Shown here piece by piece: positions 47,937 to 56,205 of a stretch of 64,000 nt of DNA. Position numbers and translations under genes: made by a program. Source of the DNA: DASVFB01 sp963766345 (lineage in GTDB: Bacteria; Actinomycetota; Thermoleophilia; Gaiellales; Gaiellaceae); NCBI GenBank assembly GCA_963766345.1, contig CAVXZL010000011.1:206324-270323 (forward strand), written 5' to 3'. The first letter of the stretch is position 1. Every line of letters begins with the position of its first letter. The notes beneath the pieces are model-generated. The model was not told the DNA's origin, searched no databases, and was given only the letters and a program-made list of their open reading frames with translations.

Positions 47937-49994
47937 CTAGGACAGGCCGATGCGGCGGTGGAGGCGGCGCAGCGGGCCCGGCGCCCACCAGTTCCAGTCG
48001 CCGAGCAGCCGCATCAGCGACGGCACGAGCAGCGCGCGCACGAGCGTCGCGTCGACGAGCACCGCGAAGCCGATCCCGATGCCGAGTTGCTTGACGAAGA
48101 CGATGCGCGACGTCGCGAAGGTCCACACGGCCGCGCAGAAGAGCAACGCCGCGGCGGTGATGATCCGCCCGGTGCGCTGCAGTCCCCTTGCGACCGCCTC
48201 GTCGTTCGTCTCACCCGCGTCGTGGAACTCCTTGATGCGGGCGAGCAGGAAGACGCCGTAGTCGGTCGAGAGCGCGAACGCGACGGCGAAGAGGAGGATC
48301 GGCTGCGTGAAGTCGATGCCCGTCGCCTCGGGATAGCGCAGCAACCCGCGCAGCCTCCCGTCCTCGAACACGAAGACGAGGAAGCCGAACGCGGCGCTCA
48401 CCGTGAGCGCGTTCATCACGAGCGCCTTCAGCGGCAGGATCAACGAGCCGGTCATGAGGAACAGGACGATGAGCGTCGTCACGATGACGAGCGCGATCGC
48501 CGCGGGGAGGTGATCGGCGAGGCTCGACTTCTCGTCTGCGAACGCGGCCGAGCCGCCGCCGACGAGCACGCCGAGCGGCGTCGGCAGCGCGCGAATCTCG
48601 TGCACGAGCCGTTGCGAGTCGCTCGACAGGTAGTCGTGGCCGGCGTTCACGTCCAGCAGCCACACGCCGGGCGCGAGCTCTCGCGGCGGTAGCGCTCGAG
48701 GACTGCCGCTCAGCGCCGAGACGCGCGTCGCGAATTGCAGGACGTCCGTGCGGCGTCCTTGCAGCACCGCGTAGAACGGAACGGCCGGTCGCGTGAAGTC
48801 GCGGTTCAGCTGCTCGTAGACCTGGCGGGCGCTCGCGCTCTCCGGCAGCACGCGCGCGTCCGCGGCCGTAAACGTGACGCGGAGGAACGGCACGCCGAGC
48901 AGGAGCAGGAACGACGCGCTCGCGGCGGCGACGACGGGCGCGCGTCGCATCACGAACCGCGCGAGCGAGTACCAGGCCTCGCCCTCGTCCGCGCGACGCC
49001 AGCGCCGCGGCGCGAGCGCGTTGACACGCGGGCCGAGGAGCGCGAGGACGGCCGGCAGCACGATCAACGCCACGGCGCCCCCGACGAGCGAGACGAGCAC
49101 TCCGCCGACGCCCATCGAGAGCAGGAAGCGCTGCGGAAAGACGAGCAGCGACGCCATCGCCGCCGCGACGGTGAGCGAGCTGAACACGACGGTTCGCCCG
49201 GCGCTCGCGATCGTCCGCGTGACGGCGCCTTCGCGCGACGCGGCCAGCTCCTCGCGGAAGCGCGACACGACGAGCAGGCTCCAGTCGATCGAGAGGCCGA
49301 GCCCCATTCCGGTTACGAGGTTGAGCGCGAACACGGAGAGCGAGGTCACGCCGGTCGCCAGCCGCAGCCCGAGAAACGAGAGGAGGATCGTGAGCGCGCC
49401 GACGAGCGGCGGCAGCAGCGCCGCGACGAGGCCGCGGAAGACCCAGAACGAGAGGAGGATCAGCAGCGGGAACGCGATCGTCTCCGCCCGCAGGAGATCG
49501 TCCTCGACCGTCCTGCCGACCTGCTCGTACCCGATCACTCCGCCGCCGAGCGTGACCGACGGGTCGTGCGCGAATTGCTTCTCGATTCGCTTCGCCGCGC
49601 GGTCGCGCACGCGGTCGTCGAGCGGCTTGAACAGCGCGACGACGAAGGTCGAGTGTCCGTCGCGCGAGACCATCGTCCGGTCGCCCGTCGAGTACACGGA
49701 CAGCACGCGCGCCGTCGCCGGATCGCGGTGCAGGCGCGTAACCGTGCGCTCGACGTTGCCGCGGGTGAAGGGCCGCACGATTGCGGTCAGCACGAGATCG
49801 GGGTCGTAGCCTGCCGCGCGCTCGACCGCGTCGCGCGCCGCGACGCTCTCCGTCGCCGGGTCGTCGAAGCCGAACGGACCGAGGTGCTTCGCGACGTCCG
49901 CGCCGAAGACGAGTGCGACCGCCGCGAGGAGGGCGGCGCACGACACGACGAGCCCGGGTCTTCTCGTGACGGCCGATGCGACTGCGGAGAGCAC
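47937..49994 (-). CDS. MMPL-family RND transporter
   Basis: 685 residues with about 11-12 membrane helices in the RND duplicate layout. A first helix (LVVSCAALLAAVALVFG) is followed by an outside domain, then a helix block with MGLGLSIDWSLLVVSRFREE (conserved Asp), and a second half with FALSTDYGVFLLARIKEFHD (conserved Asp-Tyr). MMPL proteins flip or export lipids and surface metabolites using the proton gradient. It is a stand-alone gene, smaller than mycobacterial MmpL, and substrate is unknown. ATG 49994 is used. Confidence 0.93.
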   Translation of the reverse strand: MLSAVASAVTRRPGLVVSCAALLAAVALVFGADVAKHLGPFGFDDPATESVAARDAVERAAGYDPDLVLTAIVRPFTRGNVERTVTRLHRDPATARVLSVYSTGDRTMVSRDGHSTFVVALFKPLDDRVRDRAAKRIEKQFAHDPSVTLGGGVIGYEQVGRTVEDDLLRAETIAFPLLILLSFWVFRGLVAALLPPLVGALTILLSFLGLRLATGVTSLSVFALNLVTGMGLGLSIDWSLLVVSRFREELAASREGAVTRTIASAGRTVVFSSLTVAAAMASLLVFPQRFLLSMGVGGVLVSLVGGAVALIVLPAVLALLGPRVNALAPRRWRRADEGEAWYSLARFVMRRAPVVAAASASFLLLLGVPFLRVTFTAADARVLPESASARQVYEQLNRDFTRPAVPFYAVLQGRRTDVLQFATRVSALSGSPRALPPRELAPGVWLLDVNAGHDYLSSDSQRLVHEIRALPTPLGVLVGGGSAAFADEKSSLADHLPAAIALVIVTTLIVLFLMTGSLILPLKALVMNALTVSAAFGFLVFVFEDGRLRGLLRYPEATGIDFTQPILLFAVAFALSTDYGVFLLARIKEFHDAGETNDEAVARGLQRTGRIITAAALLFCAAVWTFATSRIVFVKQLGIGIGFAVLVDATLVRALLVPSLMRLLGDWNWWAPGPLRRLHRRIGLS

Positions 49995-50090
49995 GGACGA
50001 AGTCTTAGCCGCTTCTTACGGCGAACTCATCTCCCTCTCACGCTGCCGCCGGATGGTGTGCCACGTCAAGCGCACGAAAGGAGCAAGGAG

Positions 50091-50573
50091 ATGCAGGTCA
50101 CCATCATCCGTCGCATGGCCGTCACGGCGGTCGCCGTGCTGGCGCTCGTCGGAGCCGGAGGCGCGGTCGCCGCATCCGGCCACAGCTCGAGCACCGCCGC
50201 CAAGAGCGGCGCCTGTCCGGGCCGCCCCGGCCCCGGCGCGCGCGCCGACTTCGCCACCGCGGTCGCGAGCTACCTCGGGATCACGAAGGCCGAGCTGAAG
50301 GCTGCGCGCGACAACGGCACGTCGCTCGCCCAGCTCGCCACGCAGCAGGGCAAGACCGTCTCCGGCCTGAAGGCCGCGATCTACGCCGACGTGCAGGCGC
50401 ACCTCGACAAGGACGTCGCCGCGGGCAAACTCACGGCCGCGCAGGAGGCGTCGATGCTGGCGAACCTCCAGTCGCACCTCGACGACATGGTCAACGCGAC
50501 CGGCCCGCCCCTCTCGGGCCTCCGCCCGCCGCGTAGCGCGGCGCTTCGGGATGGGAGTGGCTACGGTGGTCCC
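50091..50573 (+). CDS. Secreted helical repeat protein with no stop before the next gene
   Basis: A signal peptide (MAVTAVAVLALVGAGGAVAA from residue 9) precedes a Cys/Pro-Gly linker and a helical unit (YLGITKAELKAARDNGTSLA, then GKTVSGLKAAIYADVQAHLD, then AAQEASMLANLQSHLDDMVN) of a kind seen in small exported actinobacterial proteins. The frame reaches the methyltransferase start at 50574 without a stop. Two small hairpins lie in 50502-50543, which suggests this should end near there. A lost stop or one-base error is more likely than a real fusion, since a signal peptide before an RNA methyltransferase makes no sense. The ribosome-binding site is AAGGAG. Confidence 0.7.
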
Positions 50574-51941
50574 GTGGCCGCTCCCGTCCGGCGTGACGAC
50601 GTCGTCGAGCTCGACGTCGAGTCCCTCGCTTACGGCGGGAACGGCGTCGCGCGCCTGAACGGCTACGTCGTCTTCGTGCGACGCGGGCTTCCGGGAGACC
50701 GGGTTCGCGCCCGCGTCACGAAGGTGAAGCGGAACCACGCGGAGGCGCTCGCTGTCGACGTCCTCTCGTCCGGCCCGCAACGCGTCGAGGCGCCGTGTGC
50801 GCACTACCCCGCCTGCGGCGGCTGCCGCTTCCAGGATCTCGCGTACGAGGTGCAGCTCGAGCAGAAGCAGCGCCAGGTGGAGGACTCGTTACGCCGCCTC
50901 GGCGCGATCGAGGAGCCGCCGCTCGAGGAGATCGTCCCGGCCGAGTCGATCTTCCATTACCGCAACAAGCTCGAGTACTCGTTCACGCAGACGCCCGCAG
51001 GCCCGGCGCTCGGCTTCCACAAGGCGGGCCGCTGGGACGAGGTGCTCGAGATCGAGCGCTGCTGGCTCACGTCCGACCTCGGCAACGCGATCCGCAACCG
51101 CGTGCGCGACTGGGCGCGTGAGGAACGGCTCGAGGCGTACTCACAGGCCGACGGCACCGGCTACCTCCGCCACCTCGTCGTGCGTGAGGGCGTCAACACG
51201 GGCCAGGCGCTCGTGATGCTCGTGACCGCGCCCGGCGAGCGCTTCGAGCGCGACCGCTTCGTCGAGGTGTTGCGCGGTTTCCCGGAGGTGCGGTCGATCC
51301 TGTGGGCCGTGAACGAGACGCCGGCCGAGGTGACGAACGTCCCGTCGACGTTGTTCTGGGGCGAGGACGCGATCGAGGAGGAGCTGCTCGGCCTGCGTTT
51401 CCGCGTGCGTGCGAACGCGTTCCTCCAGACGAACACGAAGATGGCCGAGCGCCTCTACGCGCTCGCGATCGAGGCGGCGGGGCTCACCGGCGGCGAGACC
51501 GTGTACGACCTCTACTGCGGCATCGGCACGATCGGCCTCTCGATGGCGGCGCACGCGCTGACGGTGTGGGGGGTCGAGATCGAGGAGGAGTCCGTCGCGT
51601 GCGCGCTCGAGAACGCGGACCTCAACGGGATCACGAACGCGGCGTTCTACGCGGGCAACGTGGGTCAGGTGCTCGAGGAGCTGCGCGACCGCGCGGGCGA
51701 GCCCGACGTGGTCGTCGTCGACCCGCCGCGCGCCGGTCTTGCGGGCAAGGCGCTGAAGCGCGTCGGCGAGGCAGCCGCGCCGCGCCTCGTCTACGTCTCG
51801 TGCAACCCGACGACGCTCGCGGGAGACGCGAAGCGCCTGCACGAGGAGTACGGCTACGAGCTCGTTCGCGCGCGCCCCGTCGACATGTTCCCGCACACAC
51901 CGCACGTCGAGACCGTCGCGCTGCTGGAGAGGTCGGCGTAA
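50574..51941 (+). CDS. 23S rRNA uracil-5-methyltransferase-like protein (RlmD/TrmA family)
   Basis: 455 residues. A TRAM domain comes first (VVELDVESLAYGGNGVARLN). The Fe-S cysteines are CAHYPACGGC near residue 75 and a fourth in ERCWL. The SAM-dependent domain has YDLYCGIGTIGLSM, VVVDPPRAGL and the nucleophile Cys in LVYVSCNPTTLAGD. It puts a 5-methyl group on a uridine of ribosomal or transfer RNA. The GTG at 50574 is chosen because homologues begin just there; the same frame continues upstream into a secreted protein. Confidence 0.94.
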   Translation: MAAPVRRDDVVELDVESLAYGGNGVARLNGYVVFVRRGLPGDRVRARVTKVKRNHAEALAVDVLSSGPQRVEAPCAHYPACGGCRFQDLAYEVQLEQKQRQVEDSLRRLGAIEEPPLEEIVPAESIFHYRNKLEYSFTQTPAGPALGFHKAGRWDEVLEIERCWLTSDLGNAIRNRVRDWAREERLEAYSQADGTGYLRHLVVREGVNTGQALVMLVTAPGERFERDRFVEVLRGFPEVRSILWAVNETPAEVTNVPSTLFWGEDAIEEELLGLRFRVRANAFLQTNTKMAERLYALAIEAAGLTGGETVYDLYCGIGTIGLSMAAHALTVWGVEIEEESVACALENADLNGITNAAFYAGNVGQVLEELRDRAGEPDVVVVDPPRAGLAGKALKRVGEAAAPRLVYVSCNPTTLAGDAKRLHEEYGYELVRARPVDMFPHTPHVETVALLERSA

Positions 51942-52270
51942 GCGACTTCTTCGAGCCGCCGCCTCCGCCACGGAGGCCACCCCAGCCGCGGACGCCCGTG
52001 TGGGCGGGAGCTCCGGAGAACGAGGTCGGCGTGCCCGTACCGGCGCACCTCATTCTCGCGCGCACAGAGCGAATTGCTCTCGCCGTCCTGAACGTCGTGG
52101 CGTTCAGCACCGGCTTCTCGTTCCGACTCGCGCTGAGACGCCGCCATGCGCCTGACCGGAACGAGCGCCGCATCTTCGAGGACTTCAACAACGGAGTCGC
52201 CTCTTCGGACGGGCTTCGCTTCCCGCCGAGTCGATCCCGCTCACGCGCAGCGAGGTTGAAGCGGAGTTGA
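51938..52270 (+). CDS. Hypothetical protein, N-terminal SDFFEPPPPP motif, probably disrupted
   Basis: 110 residues. SDFFEPPPPPRRPPQPRTPV followed by VGVPVPAHLILARTERIALA and LNVVAFSTGFSFRLALRRRH is a pattern I know from uncharacterised Thermoleophilia-type proteins, where it continues with a longer beta-rich domain. Here the last 20 residues (Arg/Ser-rich) do not look coded. The start codon is GTA at 51938, where GTGA would be expected: the stop of the methyltransferase is TAA. Either an atypical start is used or two changes have damaged the gene. Confidence 0.5.
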   Translation, partial: VSDFFEPPPPPRRPPQPRTPVWAGAPENEVGVPVPAHLILARTERIALAVLNVVAFSTGFSFRLALRRRHAPDRNERRIFEDFNNGVASSDGLRFPPSRSRSRAARLKRS

Positions 52271-52368
52271 TCCTCGATGCGGCACGTTGCGCCGTGGTGC
52301 TTTGGCCGGGCGAGCGGGACGATGACGACGGCGCCTGGACCGCATACGGCGCGTTCGTCGACGAGTGA
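52267..52368 (+). CDS. 33-residue coupled frame or C-terminal piece of a broken gene
   Basis: TTG 52267 overlaps the stop of the preceding frame (TTGA) and its TGA overlaps the next ATG (TGATG). The peptide is ILDAARCAVVLWPGERDDDD and then GAWTAYGAFVDE. The same frame reads as protein further upstream (LPAESIPLTRSEVEAEL), so this may be the C-terminal end of the SDFFEPP gene after a frameshift near 52215. Confidence 0.35.
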   Translation: MILDAARCAVVLWPGERDDDDGAWTAYGAFVDE

Positions 52369-53156
52369 TGCCGTCGTTCCTCTGCAAGACCTGCGGCACG
52401 CAGTTCCCGGAGTCCGACGAGCCGCCGCCCGAGTGCCCGATCTGCGAGGACGAGCGGCAGTACGTCCCGGTCGAGGGCCAGGAGTGGGTCACGTACGAAG
52501 ACGTCCGCGCGCACCACCGCGCCGACATCCGGGAGGAACAGCCGGGCCTGACCGGCATCGGCATGAAGCCCGCGTTCGGCATCGCGCAACGCGCGCTGCT
52601 CCTCGAGTCGCACGGCGGCAACGTGCTCTGGGACTGCCTGCCGCTGCTCGACGAGATGGTGACGTTCGTCGAGTCGCGCGGCGGCCTGCGCGCGATTGCC
52701 ATCTCGCATCCGCACTACTACACGACGATGGTCGAGTGGGCGCACCGCTTCGACTGCGCGGTACTCATCCACGAGCTCGACCGCGACTGGGTGCTGCGGC
52801 CCGACGACTCGATCGACTACTGGTCGGGCGAGACGAAAGAGCTCTGGGACGACCTCACGCTGCTGCGTCTCGGCGGCCACTTCGCCGGCGGCCAGGTGCT
52901 CCACTCGCCGGCGGGAGACGCGCTGCTCTCCGGCGACATCGTGCAGGTGCTTCCCGGCAGCCGGTGGGTGAGCTTCATGTACTCGTACCCGATGCTCATC
53001 CCGCTGCCGGCGCGCGAGGTCCAGCGCATGGCCGCCGCGCTCGAGCCGTATGCCTTCGAGCGGATCTACGGCGCCTGGTGGGGACGCGTCATTCCGGCGA
53101 ACGCGAAGGACGTTGTGCGGCGTTCTGCGCGTCGCTACGTCGAAGCGATCGCCTGA
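52368..53156 (+). CDS. Zinc-ribbon plus metallo-beta-lactamase-fold protein
   Basis: 262 residues. A rubredoxin-like zinc ribbon opens (FLCKTCGTQF, then CPICEDERQYV). The metallo-beta-lactamase-fold part has AIAISHPHYYTTMVEWAHRF (SHPHYY replaces HxHxDH), LLRLGGHFAGGQVLHS, LLSGDIVQVLP and a C-terminal domain ending with AWWGRVIPANAKDVV. Family members of this architecture are usually uncharacterised hydrolases. ATG 52368 overlaps the preceding TGA. The last 68 nt overlap the convergent membrane gene at 53089-53841. Confidence 0.85.
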   Translation: MPSFLCKTCGTQFPESDEPPPECPICEDERQYVPVEGQEWVTYEDVRAHHRADIREEQPGLTGIGMKPAFGIAQRALLLESHGGNVLWDCLPLLDEMVTFVESRGGLRAIAISHPHYYTTMVEWAHRFDCAVLIHELDRDWVLRPDDSIDYWSGETKELWDDLTLLRLGGHFAGGQVLHSPAGDALLSGDIVQVLPGSRWVSFMYSYPMLIPLPAREVQRMAAALEPYAFERIYGAWWGRVIPANAKDVVRRSARRYVEAIA

Positions 53157-53841
53157 CCTCGCGCCAGAGCAGGTCGGCGTTCGCAAGCAGGAACGCGAGC
53201 GAGAGCAGCGGCAACGCCGGCAGCCCGCCGAGGTCGAGCCACACCGCAAACGCGATCGTCGCGCCGAACGACGCGGTCATCAAAACCCAGGTCAACGCCG
53301 TTCTCAACCGGAAGCGGTCGGTGGCCCCGAGGAAGAGCGCGAAGAACAGCATGTCCGGAATCCCGAGGTTCGCGGTGCCGCCCTCGCCGGGAACGGGGAA
53401 CGCGAACGAGAGGTGCTCGAACACGCCCGCGTGGTGATGGACGATCGTGTGCGTCGGGCCGCGCCAGACGGAGTACGCGTCGACCCACGGGATGATCACG
53501 GAGACGACCACGACCCACGACGCCTCCTCGAAGAAGTCGAGGAACAACCAGCCTGCGAAGGTGGCGGCGCCGAGCTTCGCGAACGACGCCGGGCCCTCCC
53601 AGCCGATCACGGAGAAGACGACGGCCAGGACGACGCACACGAGGATCGCGAGCCAGCGCCAGCGCCACGTGTGCAGCGGCAGCAGGATCCAGACCGGCGC
53701 GAAGCACGCGGGGATGACGAGCAGCGCGATGAAGGCGACGTCCCACCACACCGAGAAGTTCGGCAGGCTCTCGTGGCCCGCGAAGTAGGCCGCGAGGACC
53801 GCAGCGGCAACGGCGAGTGCCGCGACCCGGCGGCGCGTCAA
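53089..53841 (-). CDS. Multi-span membrane protein
   Basis: 250 residues with about six membrane helices (RVAALAVAAAVLAAYFAG, then VAFIALLVIPACFAPVWILL, then LVCVVLAVVFSVIGWEG and more), and a central acidic helix FAGWLFLDFFEEASWVVVVS. A His-rich loop (GPTHTIVHHHAGVF) may bind metal. No family is recognised. The start is TTG 53841, overlapping the stop of the UDG-like gene (TTGA). The last 40 residues are basic and overlap the gene on the other strand. Confidence 0.7.
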   Translation of the reverse strand: MTRRRVAALAVAAAVLAAYFAGHESLPNFSVWWDVAFIALLVIPACFAPVWILLPLHTWRWRWLAILVCVVLAVVFSVIGWEGPASFAKLGAATFAGWLFLDFFEEASWVVVVSVIIPWVDAYSVWRGPTHTIVHHHAGVFEHLSFAFPVPGEGGTANLGIPDMLFFALFLGATDRFRLRTALTWVLMTASFGATIAFAVWLDLGGLPALPLLSLAFLLANADLLWREVRRSLRRSDAQNAAQRPSRSPE

Positions 53842-54425
53842 TAGGGGGGTAGCTCCGCCCACCACGGGCCGAGAGCTTTGAAGGCGTTCCAGAACCCGGT
53901 CTTCCGTTCCTGCTCGTCGAGGGAGGCGTCGATGTCGGGCACGACGAGCGCGTCGATCGTCGGCGTGAAGCGCTGGACCTCGCCGAGCCGTGGCGCGACC
54001 GGATCCGCGAGCGGGAAGTCCAGGTCGTTCAGGAAGCGCAGCGTGTCTTCTCCCATCGCGACGATCAGCTTCGGCTGCACGATGTGCAGCTCGCGCGTCA
54101 GCATCGAGCGCGCCTCCTCCGGCTTCTGGCCCGCGAACTTGAGGCAATTCGTCCCGTAGACGGCGAGCGGGTCGACGTTCAGGCGCTGGAGCGACTTGAT
54201 GATCGCCTGGCCGGCGCGTCCGTAGAAGGACACGCCCTCCTGCGCCTCCGACGCCTGCGGCCCGTACTTGAGCAGGAGGATGTCCGCCATCGGGTGCCCC
54301 GAGCCGACGACGGGGAAGCGGGACTCTCCTGCGGCGTGCGCGATCTCGTCCCCGAGCTCGTTGATCTCGGTGATCGCCTTCTGGAGGTACCGCTCGAAGA
54401 TCTCGTCGGTCGACACGGGTGACAC
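53838..54425 (-). CDS. Uracil-DNA glycosylase-like protein with degenerate motifs
   Basis: 195 residues. The fold of family 4/5 uracil-DNA glycosylases shows in GVSFYGRAGQAIIKSLQRLN, VYGTNCLKFAGQKPEEARSM and PKLIVAMGEDTLRFLN. However, the GEAPG active-site loop is replaced (LLLKYGPQASEAQ) and the HPS motif is missing (VVPDIDASLDEQ). It therefore may not remove uracil; it could be a DNA-binding or inactive relative. GTG 54425 is the chosen start; a second GTG at 54416 is also possible. It follows the GT4-PHP gene by 20 nt and is coupled to the membrane gene. Confidence 0.75.
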   Translation of the reverse strand: MSPVSTDEIFERYLQKAITEINELGDEIAHAAGESRFPVVGSGHPMADILLLKYGPQASEAQEGVSFYGRAGQAIIKSLQRLNVDPLAVYGTNCLKFAGQKPEEARSMLTRELHIVQPKLIVAMGEDTLRFLNDLDFPLADPVAPRLGEVQRFTPTIDALVVPDIDASLDEQERKTGFWNAFKALGPWWAELPPY

Positions 54426-54445
54426 GGCCCGTTCGGTTTTCTCGC

Positions 54446-56185
54446 CTATCTGACTCGTTCCTTTGCCTGGGCGGCCCACTTCAGGGATTGCAGGTAGAGC
54501 AGGGACTTCGGCCGCCGCAGGATCTCGGCCGTCCGCAGGCTGAGCAGGAACTCCTCGGGCCCGTCGAAGGCGCGCATCCGCAGCGCGCCGGTGCCGAGGC
54601 CCTGGAGCACGTGCGCGTCGGAGCCGGCGCCCATCGTCAGGTTGTACTTGCGCGCGAAGCGCAGCGCCTCGTCGTTGTACGTCTCGAAGAGGAGCCGCGC
54701 GTTGTAGACCTCGAAGACGTCGATCTGCGAGAGATGGCCGTGCAGCGTCGCCGCGTCGGGGATCGCGTGCATTCGGTCGAACGGGTGGGGGAGGTAGACG
54801 AGGCCGCCCTGCGCCTTGATCGCGGCGATCGTGTCGCCGAACGACATTCCGCGCGGGATCTCCTCCTTCAGGAACAGGCCGATCACCTCGCCCTGGCCGT
54901 CCGTCTTCACCTCCTCGCCGGGAATGACGACGATGTCGCGGCCGCGTGCGAGCTCGAGCACCTCCTGCGCGCCCGAGAAGACGTTGTGATCGGTGATCGC
55001 GATCGCGCCGAGCTCCTCGGCCAGCGCGTGCTCGAGCAGGAGCTCCGGCGCGACGCGACAGTCGTGCGACGCGCTCGTGTGCATGTGGAGGTCGACGACG
55101 ATCCAGTTGCGATCGCCGAGCGGCTCGGTGTCGCGCCTCGCGCTGCGCTTCCGCGCGCGCACGTCCTGGTAGATCTCCTCGAGCTCGTGCGCGACGTCGG
55201 TGAACGTCTGCCGCTCGGACTCGCCTCGCGCGCCTGCGGCACGCCGCACGCGATAGGTCTCGTCGTCGGCGAGGCGACCCATCTCGGCCGCGGCGAGCTG
55301 CGGCTGCTCGTGCATGCCGGGCGGCGACGCGACTGCGGCGCCGGCTGCTGCGGCTTCGAGTCTGAGCCGCGAGATTCCCTCGGCCGCGGGGACGAAGATC
55401 GCCGCGCCGTTGAGGATCGTGGCGCGGCTCGGCGAGTCGCGTGCCGTCTTCACGTCGACGCGGTCGACGAGCGTCCGCGGAACGTACGGCCGCGTCGTGA
55501 GCGGCTTCGTGCGGAGCAGCGTCAGCCGCCAGTCGGGAAGCTCGCCGAGGGTGTGCAGGACGGCTCGCGTCAGCGGGCGCTCGGTCGGGCGCCACTCGAG
55601 CACGATGCGCCGCTCCTTCTCCGCGGGCTCGAACAGTGTCGTGTCGACTCCCTCGGAGACGAGCCGGTACGCGCCCGGGAAGCGTGCGGCCGCCGCGGAG
55701 GCCATGTCCTCCGACACGGCGAGGAGCTGGTCGATCCTGCCGAGCAACCGCTCCCGCTGCGCGCGCCCCGGTGGATACGACAGGCGCTCCGGCGAGAAGA
55801 ACGTCGCGACGGCGAGGCTCTCCGCATCCCGCAACGCGAGGTACGACAGGCTCGGAAGGCCGGGCTCGAAGCCGTGCACGACGTCGAAGCGGCCGAACCT
55901 GAGCGCACGGGAGAGGTTCGTTCGCACGCCCACCGGCACGCCGACGCGGCTGCGCCGTGAGATCGGTACCGCCGGCCCGAGCACGACGAGCTCGTCGCCG
56001 TCGAACGACCCGTTGTGGAGCGCGACGCGTCCCGCTGCGAGATCGGCCGCACGGTTGGACGACGCGATGATCGTGACGGCGTGGCCGAGCGCGCGAAGCT
56101 CTCTCGCGATGCCTGCGACGTGCTCGTTGACGTCGTGCGGCTGCGACCAGGCGAACGGAGTGACGAGGCAGATCCGGAGCGCCAT
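54446..56185 (-). CDS. GT4 glycosyltransferase fused to a PHP-domain phosphoesterase
   Basis: 579 residues. The N-terminal half is a GT-B glycosyltransferase (RICLVTPFAWSQPHDVNEHV, then LLAVSEDMASAAAARFPGAY, then PAAEGISRLRLEAAAAGAAV with the family-4 Glu). After about residue 345 comes a PHP domain (VVDLHMHTSASHDCRVAPEL, then AIAITDHNVFSG, VVIPGEEVKTD, YLPHPFDRM, GAGSDAHVLQGLG), with all metal-binding His/Asp/Glu blocks kept. It could hydrolyse a phosphate linked to the glycan step. Lipid or sugar-phosphate targets are unknown. ATG 56185 is used. It heads a group with the UDG-like gene and membrane gene. Confidence 0.92.
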   Translation of the reverse strand: MALRICLVTPFAWSQPHDVNEHVAGIARELRALGHAVTIIASSNRAADLAAGRVALHNGSFDGDELVVLGPAVPISRRSRVGVPVGVRTNLSRALRFGRFDVVHGFEPGLPSLSYLALRDAESLAVATFFSPERLSYPPGRAQRERLLGRIDQLLAVSEDMASAAAARFPGAYRLVSEGVDTTLFEPAEKERRIVLEWRPTERPLTRAVLHTLGELPDWRLTLLRTKPLTTRPYVPRTLVDRVDVKTARDSPSRATILNGAAIFVPAAEGISRLRLEAAAAGAAVASPPGMHEQPQLAAAEMGRLADDETYRVRRAAGARGESERQTFTDVAHELEEIYQDVRARKRSARRDTEPLGDRNWIVVDLHMHTSASHDCRVAPELLLEHALAEELGAIAITDHNVFSGAQEVLELARGRDIVVIPGEEVKTDGQGEVIGLFLKEEIPRGMSFGDTIAAIKAQGGLVYLPHPFDRMHAIPDAATLHGHLSQIDVFEVYNARLLFETYNDEALRFARKYNLTMGAGSDAHVLQGLGTGALRMRAFDGPEEFLLSLRTAEILRRPKSLLYLQSLKWAAQAKERVR

Positions 56186-56205
56186 CGCGCTCCGAGTCTA
56201 GCCCT

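Noticed and set aside
54419..55960. 513-residue plus-strand frame opposite the GT4-PHP gene
   Set aside because: Antisense shadow rich in Arg, Leu and Val with no domain; the minus-strand protein has clear catalytic motifs.
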